Assembly (NCBI GenBank): GCA_023140195.1
Contig: JAGLME010000002.1
Span: 1-64,000, forward strand
Direction of reading: 5' to 3'
DNA from: Thermoplasmata archaeon
GTDB lineage: Archaea; Thermoplasmatota; Thermoplasmata; RBG-16-68-12; SOIM01
DNA: 64,000 nucleotides
Positions 8,345 through 17,300 of this stretch are shown here, piece after piece. The position numbers and the translations under genes were made by a program. How positions within the stretch are numbered: the stretch's first letter is position 1; each line of letters begins with the position of its first letter. The notes beneath the pieces were generated by a model that ran no database searches, was not told where the DNA came from, and worked only from the letters and a program-made list of their open reading frames with translations.

Positions 8345-8556
8345 AATGACAACGGTCCTACACAGTGTTATCTCCTGTTCTGTTCATCCTCGAAGTTACA
8401 GCATTCTCCTCTTGGCTGATAGTTGGATTTGGTTGTCTGGCATTGAGGGTCATGTCCGGTACTTCCACCTCTCATAGGTGAATTGTCACTCTCCACCGCT
8501 ACATACAAACGTTTAATATCTTTCGAGTGCACCATAACTGCCAATGAGGTGATGTA
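8345..8556. promoter_or_regulatory. divergent promoter region between octaheme cytochrome and zinc-finger-like protein
   Basis: With the untranslated stretch before 8266 this forms about 290 bp of shared upstream DNA. On the plus strand TTTAATAT (about 8512-8519) is a possible TATA box, followed by GAGGTGAT (8543-8550) just before the ATG at 8557. No clear TATA box for the cytochrome was picked out. Confidence 0.4.
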
Positions 8557-9069
8557 ATGACCTTAAAAGACGAAATAGAGAAGCTGGCAGAAGCATGCTC
8601 CGCATGTGCCGAAGCGGACGACGGGTCCTTGGATGAGCACTTTGCGAGCTGTTCTTCGTGCCAGGAATACGAGAAGAAAGCAGAGCAGATGAGCCAGATG
8701 GTGGAGGTTCTGCAGATGAACGCCGCGAAGCCCGAAGAGGACCGACTGAAGATCCTTCATGCACGACTCACGTCCTTCGTTCAGTTGCCGGACGATGAGA
8801 GAAAGGATGCTGTCGCCAACATGTTCGACTCACTGGCAATGCTGTCGGAAGAGGACCGGGTGAAGATAGTGAAAGCCCGAACGGACGTTCTCACCAAGTT
8901 GCCCAAGGAGCAGAGGATGAAGCTGATGGGCACCGCGAAGTTGATCACTTCCGACTGGGACGACGAGCGAAAGAAGATGGAGATGCGAGCCATCGTGGCC
9001 GCGACCGAGGACTACTTCCTTCTCAAGAGGGTGATGGTCCGGAAGATGTTCAGGAACGTAATATCTTAA
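8557..9069 (+). CDS. helical protein with N-terminal anti-sigma-like zinc-finger motif
   Basis: This 170-aa protein starts at an ATG preceded by a strong GAGGTGAT site. Residues 14-35 hold C14xxC17, then H28xxxC32xxC35. The H-x3-C-x2-C part is the signature of the ZAS/zf-HC2 fold known from bacterial anti-sigma factors. The rest is hydrophilic and helical, with repeated three-helix-like units (DDERKDAV, SEEDRVKIV, PKEQRMKLM). There is no signal peptide or TM helix. It is transcribed divergently from the octaheme cytochrome and could sense metal or redox state for it; that is inference, as archaea lack sigma factors. The DUF2769 gene follows after 35 bp. Confidence 0.8.
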   Translation: MTLKDEIEKLAEACSACAEADDGSLDEHFASCSSCQEYEKKAEQMSQMVEVLQMNAAKPEEDRLKILHARLTSFVQLPDDERKDAVANMFDSLAMLSEEDRVKIVKARTDVLTKLPKEQRMKLMGTAKLITSDWDDERKKMEMRAIVAATEDYFLLKRVMVRKMFRNVIS

Positions 9070-9104
9070 GGGCAGGAATCATACCGAAGGCTCGAGGGAT
9101 CACC

Positions 9105-9335
9105 TTGCCTGTGGATGACACACCCGAGAACCTCAACTACTGCATGGATTATTGTGGAACATGCCCGAGCCTTCCCAACCCACCTTTTCCCTTTCTGTAC
9201 TGCGCCAGAGGTAACTCCGAAGCCAAGGTGGACAAGAAGGGATGCAGATGCCCGGAGTGCCCCGTGTACAGGATATACGATTTGAAAGGGGTGGACGGGA
9301 GCCCGTATTTCTGTGAGAAAGGAAAAGCTCCTTGA
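9105..9335 (+). CDS. DUF2769 family protein
   Basis: A small 76-aa Cys-rich protein. The pattern YCMDYCGTCPS, then YCARGNSE, then CRCPECPVY and a final FCEKG fits DUF2769, a family common in methanogens and related archaea. Eight cysteines suggest metal binding or an iron-sulfur cluster. The start is taken as TTG at 9105, preceded by GAGGGATCACC; GTG at 9111 is possible. It lies 35 bp after the zinc-finger-like gene and ends two bases before the convergent Fic gene's stop. Its role is unknown. Confidence 0.8.
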   Translation: MPVDDTPENLNYCMDYCGTCPSLPNPPFPFLYCARGNSEAKVDKKGCRCPECPVYRIYDLKGVDGSPYFCEKGKAP

Positions 9336-9337
9336 TC

Positions 9338-10258
9338 CTATCTTCCATGCTCTCTTCTGTATTCTTCCATAGCCTTCTTGGATGAGTGCCATACCTTGCC
9401 GAATTTCACTGCGTCCAGAACTCCCTGCCTTGCCCTCAGGCTGAGGTACTCTTGGGAGTACTTCGTTAGTACTGCAAGTTCTGTCAGCGGAACGAGTTCG
9501 TTCTTACCCCCGAAGATCGCCAGGAACAACGTGAGCGATTCATCCACTCCTTTCGCAATGAAGTTCACAAACGGATTCAGGTTTCCATCATCAGCCTTGG
9601 CCAGATGGTCGTAGTATCTGCGCCCGTCCTCTTTTTTCAGCACGATTGGAGGATAGCCGTGCTTCATCAGGTGAAGGTTCATTATGAGTCTGCCCACACG
9701 CCCATTGCCGTCGGAAAACGGATGGACGTCCACGAAACCATGGTGAAGAAACGTTGCGACAGCTATCGGGTTCTCATCCATCTCCGCTATACTTTTCAGA
9801 AGTTCATTCATCATCTTGGGGACCTTGGAGAAGTCCGGAGGTCTTTTCTTCCTTCCCACAACCCTCACGTTCTGAGTTCTGTACCGTCCTGCGTCCGTCA
9901 ACCACCCAAGGGTGGCTATCTCATGTATCTCTTGAATCATCACATGGTCGATCGGATCTCGGTTCTTTGAGAGATCTTCCAGCTTGTCGAACGCATTAGC
10001 ATTCCCGGTGGCCTCCAGATGTTCCTTGAGGGTCTTCCCGCCTATGGTGATGCCTTCTTCGATTACGAGCCTTGTCTCCTGCAGCGTGAGCGTGTTGCCT
10101 TCTATCGCATCTGAATGATATGTGTGGGCCAGTCTGATTTCTTCTCTGAGCCTGTTCAATGCGTCCTGGGGCAATGGCCTTCTATCATCAAGCGCTCGTT
10201 TCTTGCCTTCGATCCTTGCCAGGAGGCGTTCATTGATTGAAATATCGGTATCGGGCAT
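9338..10258 (-). CDS. Fic-domain protein with N-terminal inhibitory helix
   Basis: The 306-aa Fic protein probably transfers AMP or a related group from a nucleotide to a target protein. The catalytic loop HPFSDGNGRVGR (179-190) is intact. An N-terminal inhibitory motif SDAIEGN (Ser49-Glu53-Gly54) matches the (S/T)xxxE(G/N) signature of self-inhibited class II Fic proteins. The C-terminal about 60 residues (VPLTELAVLTKYSQEYLSL onward) resemble a small helix-turn-helix or winged-helix DNA-binding domain. The gene is alone on its strand. Its start codon lies inside an operator-like repeat duplicated 50 bp upstream, suggesting autoregulation. The protein target is unknown. Confidence 0.93.
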   Translation of the reverse strand: MPDTDISINERLLARIEGKKRALDDRRPLPQDALNRLREEIRLAHTYHSDAIEGNTLTLQETRLVIEEGITIGGKTLKEHLEATGNANAFDKLEDLSKNRDPIDHVMIQEIHEIATLGWLTDAGRYRTQNVRVVGRKKRPPDFSKVPKMMNELLKSIAEMDENPIAVATFLHHGFVDVHPFSDGNGRVGRLIMNLHLMKHGYPPIVLKKEDGRRYYDHLAKADDGNLNPFVNFIAKGVDESLTLFLAIFGGKNELVPLTELAVLTKYSQEYLSLRARQGVLDAVKFGKVWHSSKKAMEEYRREHGR

Positions 10259-10277
10259 TTTCCCAATTATCCGATAT
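10242..10277. promoter_or_regulatory. operator-like element 1 of the Fic gene (overlaps start codon)
   Basis: ATATCGGTATCGG (10242-10254), 16 bp, then CCGATAT (10271-10277). The last part is the reverse complement of ATATCGG, giving a tandem plus inverted half-site arrangement. The Fic start codon (10258-10256) is inside it, so codons 2-7 encode part of the operator. Confidence 0.55.
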
Positions 10278-10291
10278 GTACTTCATTCTAT

Positions 10292-10327
10292 ATATCGGTA
10301 TCGGCAAGAATCGTAGTTAACCGATAC
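10292..10327. promoter_or_regulatory. operator-like element 2 of the Fic gene
   Basis: ATATCGGTATCGG (10292-10304), 16 bp, then CCGATAC (10321-10327). It has the same half-sites and spacing as 10242-10277, displaced by exactly 50 bp, and lies where the Fic promoter should be. Confidence 0.55.
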
Positions 10328-10340
10328 TCAGAAGAAACAG

Positions 10341-10351
10341 TGGACCCGTCG
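10341..10351 (+). repeat. 11-bp match to the 3' end of tRNA-Ala
   Basis: TGGACCCGTCG is identical to 14001-14011, the last bases of the tRNA-Ala gene, in the same orientation. The two copies enclose a gene remnant and the STAND ATPase. It could be an old integration scar. The short length leaves chance open. Confidence 0.25.
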
Positions 10352-10386
10352 TCCAATGACCTCTAGGGTAAAATGCCTATGCCGAT

Positions 10387-10629
10387 CTACCTCAATCTAC
10401 TGAGTTTCCTGGCTCGTCTTACGAGAGAAATGAAGATTTTGAACGTTTTGGGAAAACAGTCCAAAATTCCCTCCTCCATTGAGAGTTCAGGCCACTGGGG
10501 ATCTTCAACCTCATGCTTTGTATCATCCTTTTTAGGCATCTTGTTATTGGGCGGCTTGTCGATCTGGCTCTTATCTTCTTTTTGGTACTTCGTTGCAAGC
10601 CGTTTAGCGGTGGTTCGGCCCGATGCCAT
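10387..10629 (-). CDS. small basic hypothetical protein
   Basis: This is an 80-aa frame starting at ATG 10629, with AAGGAG six bases upstream. The N-terminal half is Lys/Asp/Gln-rich and probably disordered; the C-terminal third (ILDCFPKTFKIFISLVRRAR) could be an amphipathic helix. I recognise no family. It sits in a stretch of about 670 bp between the Fic and ATPase genes that also holds a gene remnant, so it may be a decayed or foreign gene. The only support is the ribosome-binding site and plausible composition. Confidence 0.3.
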   Translation of the reverse strand: MASGRTTAKRLATKYQKEDKSQIDKPPNNKMPKKDDTKHEVEDPQWPELSMEEGILDCFPKTFKIFISLVRRARKLSRLR

Positions 10630-10661
10630 CTTTGCTCCTTCCAATCTAGAGGAGGAAGTGA

Positions 10662-10895
10662 ATCCCAAATGTTAACTGCGGATCCGTCAACTCACCGTTC
10701 CTACCTATTCACGAGGATAAGGGGGCTGAATGTCATTCTTTCACCCGGATTGGCTATTACCGAGTTCAGGTTGAGTGGAAGACCAATGGCGATTCTGACT
10801 GGGCGAAGGAGCAATCCGACAAGGCCATGGAAATCTATGAGGAGCTGAAGCTTGGGATGGAGCTGGAGAAAGTCAGGAAAGAGCAAATTATATAA
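10662..10895 (+). pseudogene. gene remnant without a start codon
   Basis: An open frame of 77 codons ends at TAA 10893-10895. It encodes a protein-like sequence (GYYRVQVEWKTNGDSDWAKE, then KAMEIYEELKLGMELEKVRKE) but has no ATG, GTG or TTG in its first two thirds. A GAGGAGG site and ATG (10669) lie upstream in a different frame. A frameshift or 5' loss is therefore likely. No family is recognised. Confidence 0.35.
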
Positions 10896-10926
10896 GAAGA
10901 CATCTGATGGAGACCGTGGAGGGTGT

Positions 10927-13878
10927 ATGGCACAGCTCGATTTTCAGCCCGAAATGATAGGTCGGGAGAATGAACTCAAAGAGCTTCATGAGCACCTGAG
11001 CAATGCCTCACAGGGACGTGGAACCACCCTATTCATATCAGGAGAAGCAGGAATAGGAAAGACGAGACTGTTGGAAGAGATCAAGAACATAGCAGAATCG
11101 GAAAGTTTTAAGATATTGAGCGGAAACAGTCTGTACGAATCCCTCACGCCCTACATGCCCTTCTTGGAAGCGTTGAGATCAGGAGGAATGGAATCACTTT
11201 TCGCAGAGGAAGCACCAAGAGTGGAAGCAGTCTACCTAGTGACGAATACAGGCTTGTTGGTCAAGGAAGTTCTGCGGAAGGAGACAGAACTCGATTCAGA
11301 TCTGTTCGCCTCCATGCTCACAACCGTCGGAGATTTCGTCAAGGATTCTCTGTCGATGTTGAGCGGAGAGGAAAGAGAAGGAATGCTGAACAGTCTGGGA
11401 TACGAGAACCACAGAATTCTCATTGAGGGTGGAAAGGACACGAATCTCGCTGTAATCCTCACAGGACGAGAGAACGAATTCCTCATCAACGACATGAGAG
11501 ACATCCTGGTGAAGGTGCAGAAGAACCACGGAGACGTCCTGCGTCAATGGGACGGAGACGAGGGGAGCGTGGGGGGAATCGAGGACACACTCCGACCGCT
11601 CGTCGCGTCGGGTAAGTACGATGGAGTCTACTTCGGACTGCAGGACCCGGAGGCGCGAAGGAATCTCCTGTTCGAGAATGTCTCCTTGGGCCTGACGCGA
11701 CAGGCGGAGACCGCGCCAACCCTGCTATGCATCGAGGACCTCCACTGGGCGGATCCCTCTTCCCTGGCACTTATGCACTACACGGCGAGATCCACGAGGA
11801 AGTGCAGTCTTCTTCTCATCGGCACTTACAGACCCGAGGACATTGCGGCGAGGGAAGGCAAGACACACCCTCTGATCGAGACCATGCAGATGATGAGCCG
11901 GGAGGACCTGTGCGAGAGAATCGAGCTGGAGAGACTGCCTCAGGAGAGCGCATCTGACTTCCTATCCTCCATGCTCGGGGAGACAGACTTCAGCGACAAG
12001 TTCATGAAGAGAGTCTATGAGGAAGCAGAGGGAAACCCGCTGTTCCTGATAGAGCTGATCAAGCTACTAGCCGAGGAAGAACTGATCAGGAGTCACGAGG
12101 GAGTATGGATATCCGAGGATCCGGAGACGATGCACATCCCGTCCAAGATCTTCGATCTCATCACGCGCAGACTCAATCGGGTAGGAGGAGAGTTGAAGGA
12201 AATCCTCGACTACGCGTGCGTCATTGGAGAGGAATTCACTTCGAGCATTCTCGCTTCCGCCACCGGACTCGAAAGGGTCCAGTTGCTGGAACACTTGAGG
12301 ACGTTGGAGCAGACGCACAGCCTCGTACACACCCAGAATGGCGAGTTCAGATTCGACCACTCCAAGATCAAGGAAGTCCTGTACGAACAGATACCGCCAG
12401 AACTCAGAATGGAGTACCACTCGATAGTCGCGGGCTCGATCGAGGAGGAGCACAAGGACGACCCTGAAGAAGTGATAGAGGACCTGGCGTTCCACTTCAA
12501 TCGCTGCAGGGACAAGGACAAGGCTCTGCACTACCTCATGAAGGCCGCAGAGAGGGCGAAGAAGGAGTACTCCAACGAAGAGGCGACAAGATTCTATACT
12601 AAGGCGCTCGAATTCGAGTCTGACAGGGAGAAGAAGGCCGAAATCCTCGAGAGTGTGGGAGAAATCCACATGCTGACCAGTGAGCATGGCAAGAGCATTG
12701 AGTGCTTCAGGGCTGCGATAGATCTCGCACACGAGAAGAAGAGGAAGGCACGAGTCGGATCGTTGCTCGGCATGGCGCTGAAAATGAGTGGAGACTATGA
12801 CGAATCCATTGAAGTCTGCAACCGTGCGTTGCGCTGGGTCGAAGGCGAGGAGTCAGAGGAGGAGGCGAACATACTCAATGTCATTGGACTTGTGCGCTTG
12901 AACAGAGCGGACTACGACGGAGCCCTCGAATGCTTTGAAAAGAGCCAGGGAATCAGACAGAAGATTGGTGACACGGTGGGCGTTGCCGGATCCCTCAACA
13001 ACATAGGTATTGCGTATTTCCATATCGGGAGATGCGAGGAGGCTCTTGAGATCTTCACGGAGGCAACTGAGGTGGCGAGGAAGACCGATGACCGGAACCT
13101 CGCTTCATCCTACATCGGCAACCTCGGCGTGGTGTATACCACTAGGGGAGAGTTTGCGAAGGCAGTTGAGCTGTTTTCGGAGAGCATGAAGGTCTTGGAG
13201 AGCATGGGAGCATTACCGGACGTAGCTGGTCAGCTCATCAACATCGGCATCGCATACTCTGAGATGGGAGACTATGACAAGGCGCTGGACCACAGTGAGA
13301 TGGGCCTAGAGATCTACGAGAGGGTCGGCAGTCAACAATCCATTGCGGGTGCCCACGCCAGTCTGGGCATGACACTCAGACTCAGGGGAGAGTGTCATCA
13401 AGCTTTGGAACACTACGAGAAATGCCTGAAGATGTACGAGTCAATTGACGACCCAGCAGGTTTGTCCTACGTCCTCAACGGCATCGCGGAGGTTCATTTC
13501 AAGATGAGCAACCTGGAGAAGTCGATGGGATTCTGCAAGAAGGCATCCGAATTGGCGGTGCAAATCGGCCTCAAGGAGAACATCGGGACGTCAAGCAGAC
13601 TCTGCGGCATGATCCATCGTGAGGAGGAGAGGTGGGAGGAGTCTGCCAATAGCTTCGAGGAGAGCATAAGGATCTTCGAGGAGATTGGGCATGAGAAAGA
13701 ACTGGCAGTGACCCTATACGAGTTCGGGCGTATGTGGAGAGAGAAAGGTGACGGCAAGAGGGCCGAAGAGCACCTGAAAAGAGCCTTGAACATATACGCA
13801 GGGATGGAACTGCACGGGAAGGTTGATGAGGTCAAGGAGGAACTAGGTCGCCTCGAGGATAGCACGGATAGGTCATAA
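10927..13878 (+). CDS. STAND-type ATPase with TPR repeats and an inserted sensor-like domain
   Basis: The product is 983 aa from the ATG at 10927, preceded by GGAGGGTG. The P-loop GEAGIGKTR (Lys45) and Walker B LLCIEDLHWAD (about 266-276) place it with COG3899-type ATPases. Between them, residues about 99-197 form an extra alpha/beta module (VYLVTNTGLLVKEV, then GDFVKDSLSML, then HRILIEGGKDTNLAVIL). It resembles a Roadblock-like sensory domain seen in other archaeal and bacterial signalling proteins. Residues about 540-980 are at least ten TPRs in pairs. No DNA-binding or catalytic effector domain is visible, so it may be a scaffold or switch. It is monocistronic, followed by tRNA-Ala on the other strand. 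Confidence 0.9.
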   Translation: MAQLDFQPEMIGRENELKELHEHLSNASQGRGTTLFISGEAGIGKTRLLEEIKNIAESESFKILSGNSLYESLTPYMPFLEALRSGGMESLFAEEAPRVEAVYLVTNTGLLVKEVLRKETELDSDLFASMLTTVGDFVKDSLSMLSGEEREGMLNSLGYENHRILIEGGKDTNLAVILTGRENEFLINDMRDILVKVQKNHGDVLRQWDGDEGSVGGIEDTLRPLVASGKYDGVYFGLQDPEARRNLLFENVSLGLTRQAETAPTLLCIEDLHWADPSSLALMHYTARSTRKCSLLLIGTYRPEDIAAREGKTHPLIETMQMMSREDLCERIELERLPQESASDFLSSMLGETDFSDKFMKRVYEEAEGNPLFLIELIKLLAEEELIRSHEGVWISEDPETMHIPSKIFDLITRRLNRVGGELKEILDYACVIGEEFTSSILASATGLERVQLLEHLRTLEQTHSLVHTQNGEFRFDHSKIKEVLYEQIPPELRMEYHSIVAGSIEEEHKDDPEEVIEDLAFHFNRCRDKDKALHYLMKAAERAKKEYSNEEATRFYTKALEFESDREKKAEILESVGEIHMLTSEHGKSIECFRAAIDLAHEKKRKARVGSLLGMALKMSGDYDESIEVCNRALRWVEGEESEEEANILNVIGLVRLNRADYDGALECFEKSQGIRQKIGDTVGVAGSLNNIGIAYFHIGRCEEALEIFTEATEVARKTDDRNLASSYIGNLGVVYTTRGEFAKAVELFSESMKVLESMGALPDVAGQLINIGIAYSEMGDYDKALDHSEMGLEIYERVGSQQSIAGAHASLGMTLRLRGECHQALEHYEKCLKMYESIDDPAGLSYVLNGIAEVHFKMSNLEKSMGFCKKASELAVQIGLKENIGTSSRLCGMIHREEERWEESANSFEESIRIFEEIGHEKELAVTLYEFGRMWREKGDGKRAEEHLKRALNIYAGMELHGKVDEVKEELGRLEDSTDRS

Positions 13879-14000
13879 CACCCCCTCGATGTCCGTCGGT
13901 TCGAACGAAAACGTCCAGGATGCTCCTTGCTTCACATTCTACTCAGGATGACCGTTGAGCCAGAGTGTGATTCTTTCATCTGAATTGGCTCTTCAAAGGA

Positions 14001-14074
14001 TGGACCCGTCGGGATTTGAACCCGAGGCCTCCACGTTGCAAGCGTGGCGATCTTCCAGTCTGATCTACGGGCCC
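14001..14074 (-). tRNA. tRNA-Ala (UGC)
   Basis: On the minus strand GGGCCCG (14074-14068) pairs with CGGGTCC (14008-14002) as the acceptor stem, with discriminator A at 14001. The anticodon stem CCACG/CGTGG encloses the loop CTTGCAA, so the anticodon is TGC, alanine. The T arm has GGTTCAAATCC. There is no intron and CCA is not encoded. Confidence 0.95.
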
Positions 14075-14373
14075 TTTCTCTCGTGAAGTATCCTTGGTTG
14101 ATAAAAACTTTCTGAATCATAGGTGAACTACGACCGTTCAGGAGCGAAGAACAGACCCCTCGGCCGACCAGAAGTCATAATCATTAAATATCTACAAGTC
14201 AATCGATTTCTTATAAATCTCGAATTGACTGGAAAGAGGGGAGAGACCAGTTGCGTTTGGAATGTTCGTTCGAGGCTCTAACAAGAGTACGCTATCGAAC
14301 CAGCTCTGGCTCTCTTCCCCAGTTCTGTCTTTCGCGATTCCGAAACTGAGAGTAATACCAAAGAGGTGAGAGA
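14075..14373. promoter_or_regulatory. upstream region of the giant DUF11 protein, with palindrome around a TATA box
   Basis: About 300 bp without a gene. AGTCAAT (14197-14203) and ATTGACT (14224-14230) form an inverted repeat centred on TTATAAAT (14211-14218), a likely TATA box. This would place an operator directly over the promoter. The leader would be about 130 nt and ends in AGGTGAGAG before the ATG at 14374. Confidence 0.5.
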
Positions 14374-17300
14374 ATGAGGCGGGGTAATAGTGCGATATCA
14401 GCCTTTCAGAAAGCGCAAACAACATTTGTTGTGACGTTGCTAGTTTTGGGAACATTTGTTCTAGCTGTCAGTCAACCTGGACAGGACCCACCAAGTCCTA
14501 TTCCAGACTGGCCCTCGGACAGCGATTGGATAAACTACACGTTTAGGGGCGAGAGGATTTTGGATTGGGAAGACAAATCCTATGAGAACGATCCGACACA
14601 CGGAATAGCGAACGTCCAGCCATCAGCTGTTGACATAGCTTCCGGCGTCGATGCCAGTGGAGGAGGAGCTGAAAACAATCCGGGCGATTACACATCCGTC
14701 CAATATCTCTACGTAGATGGTGATGGAGACAGCTCAGGATGTTCCAATCTGGATGACGATTGGCTATTCCTCAGGCAGAGGGTTGCGGCAGATCCGAGAC
14801 ATACTGGGAAGTATGCATACAAGGCCTATCATTGGGACATACTCATGGAAGTCGATGGCGACATTTGGAGCGAGTTCGTGGTCGACCTCAATGGTGGAGG
14901 CGGATACTACAAGTTCGGAACCGTAGGTGTCTACTACAGCGACACCGATGACTACGAGTATGATCCCGATAATGACTGGGTCTGGTTGCAGGAGGCCAGC
15001 AAGGCAAGTAATGACTACACGAATCCCCGGCCAATTGACTATGGAACTTCAACACCAGATGACGATCAATGGTGGATCGAGTACCGGGTCCCCGTGACCG
15101 CGTTCACCGATCTGGACGACAACCAGCTTGTATGCGCCGACACCAGTTTCCTTCTGTTCTTCAGCACATCCGCCTCAGCGACAAATCCTCTTCAGAAGGA
15201 TTGGATGGGAGAGTACATCTTCGGTGAGCCTGCCAATATCACGGTTGTAAAGACCGTGGAGGAGGACGTTGTCGCTCCTGGCGACACACTACATTATAAG
15301 ATATACTACAACAACACCGGAACTTTCAACGCCAATCATGTCTGGGTCAATGATACTATTCCTGAGTATACCACATTCGAGGAATGCTATCCCAATTACG
15401 ATTCAGTGGACGGAGGTACCTACAGATGGCACTTCACGGACGTTGAATCGGGGAATCATACAATCTACCTCAACTTGACAGTGGATTTGGATGTACCAGA
15501 TGGGGAGATACTGAGAAATGTCGCCGCATTGAACTACACGGACAACTACGACAACGAGATGCCCGGCTCTGAGGATGAGACTGAAACCCCTGTTGAAGCC
15601 CCGGTCATGACGATGTCCAAGGAAGCTGACGTTGCGTTTGCTGATCCAGGAGATGTAATCCATTACACGATCTCTTATGAGAACATAGGAGGTGGCGATG
15701 CATACGATGTTACCATTGAGGACACCATACCGGAGCAAACCTCATTCAAGGACTCCCATCCAGGTTACGACTCGGTTGTCGGTAGGACTTACACTTGGGT
15801 ATTCGACGTTGTTCCGGCTGGGACATCCGGCGAGATATTGCTGAACGTCACGGTTGACACCTACATCGACGATGGAACCGAACTGGGCAACTATGTCACA
15901 TTGAACTACTGGGATGAGAATGACAACCAGTATCCAGAATTGGATGACTGGGCGAACGTCACGGCGACCGCTCCGATAATGGACGTCTCCAAGATTGCAG
16001 ACGTCACAACTGCCGATCCAGACGATGAGATAACATATACAATAACATATGAGAACACTGGAACCGGTGACGCAACGGGCGTCGTGATAGAGGACACTAT
16101 TCCCGAGCACACCACATTCGTCAGTTCTGATCCCTACCACGATGAGAAGATTGGTGAGACATACATATGGAGATTCAGTCTGATCGAGGGTGGAGATTCG
16201 GGGACCATAACCATCAAGGTGAAAGTGGACGTGGGCGTGCCAGACGAAACGGTGCTGACCAACGCGGTCATTCTTGACTACGATGATGCAAACGGCAACC
16301 CGTATCCACAGGAGACCGACTCGGTCGATGTCACAGTAACAGCTCCCATCATGACCATAACAAAGACAGCCGATGTTTCCACAGCCGATCCAGGAGACGA
16401 GATAACCTACACCATCACAATCGAGAACACTGGAACCGGCAAGGCCACGGATATCATCATTAAGGACACGATTCCAGACTATACGACCTTTGTCAGCGCC
16501 TCAAAGCCATATTCTTCGGTTGTTGGCAGAACGTACATCTGGGAGATCGACGAGGTTTGCGGTGGATGCAGTGTCTCTTTCACCATAACGGTGGAAGTGG
16601 ATGCGGCTACTCCAGACGAGACAGTTTTGGGCAACAGGGTGACCCTGGACTACTCTGACGCGAACGGGAATCCGTACCCGCAAGAGTCTGACTACGTGGA
16701 AGTGACGGTCACAGCACCCATCATGACCATTACAAAGACAGCGGACGTGACAACGGCCGATCCAGGAGACGAGATAACTTACACCCTGTACTATGAGAAC
16801 ACAGGAACAGGCGACGCAACGAACGTGGAGATAGTGGACATCATCCCCGCGGACACAACGGTCGTTAGCGCCTCACCGACATGGACCTCATCATCGGGAG
16901 ACAAGTACACCTGGGATGTCGGGACAGTTTCTGCCGGTGGGTCCGGGACAATCACTTTGGTTGTTCAAGTGGACGTGGGCATCGATGATGGCATCGTCTT
17001 GACGAATTATGTGAGCCTCTATTATGAGGATGCAAACGGAAACCCATATCCCACCGAGACCGACCATGTGGAAGTTACGGTCACCGCGCCGATTATGACG
17101 ATAACGAAGACAGCGGACGTGACAACGGCCGATCCAGGAGACGAGATAACCTATGCCCTGGAATATGAGAACACAGGAACGGGAGAAGCGACGGACGTCT
17201 ACATCAAGGACACCATACCGGCCGACACCGAGTACGTCAGCTCGAATCCTGTGTACACAAGTGTCAGCGGGAACACCTACACCTGGTACTTCGCCAGCGT

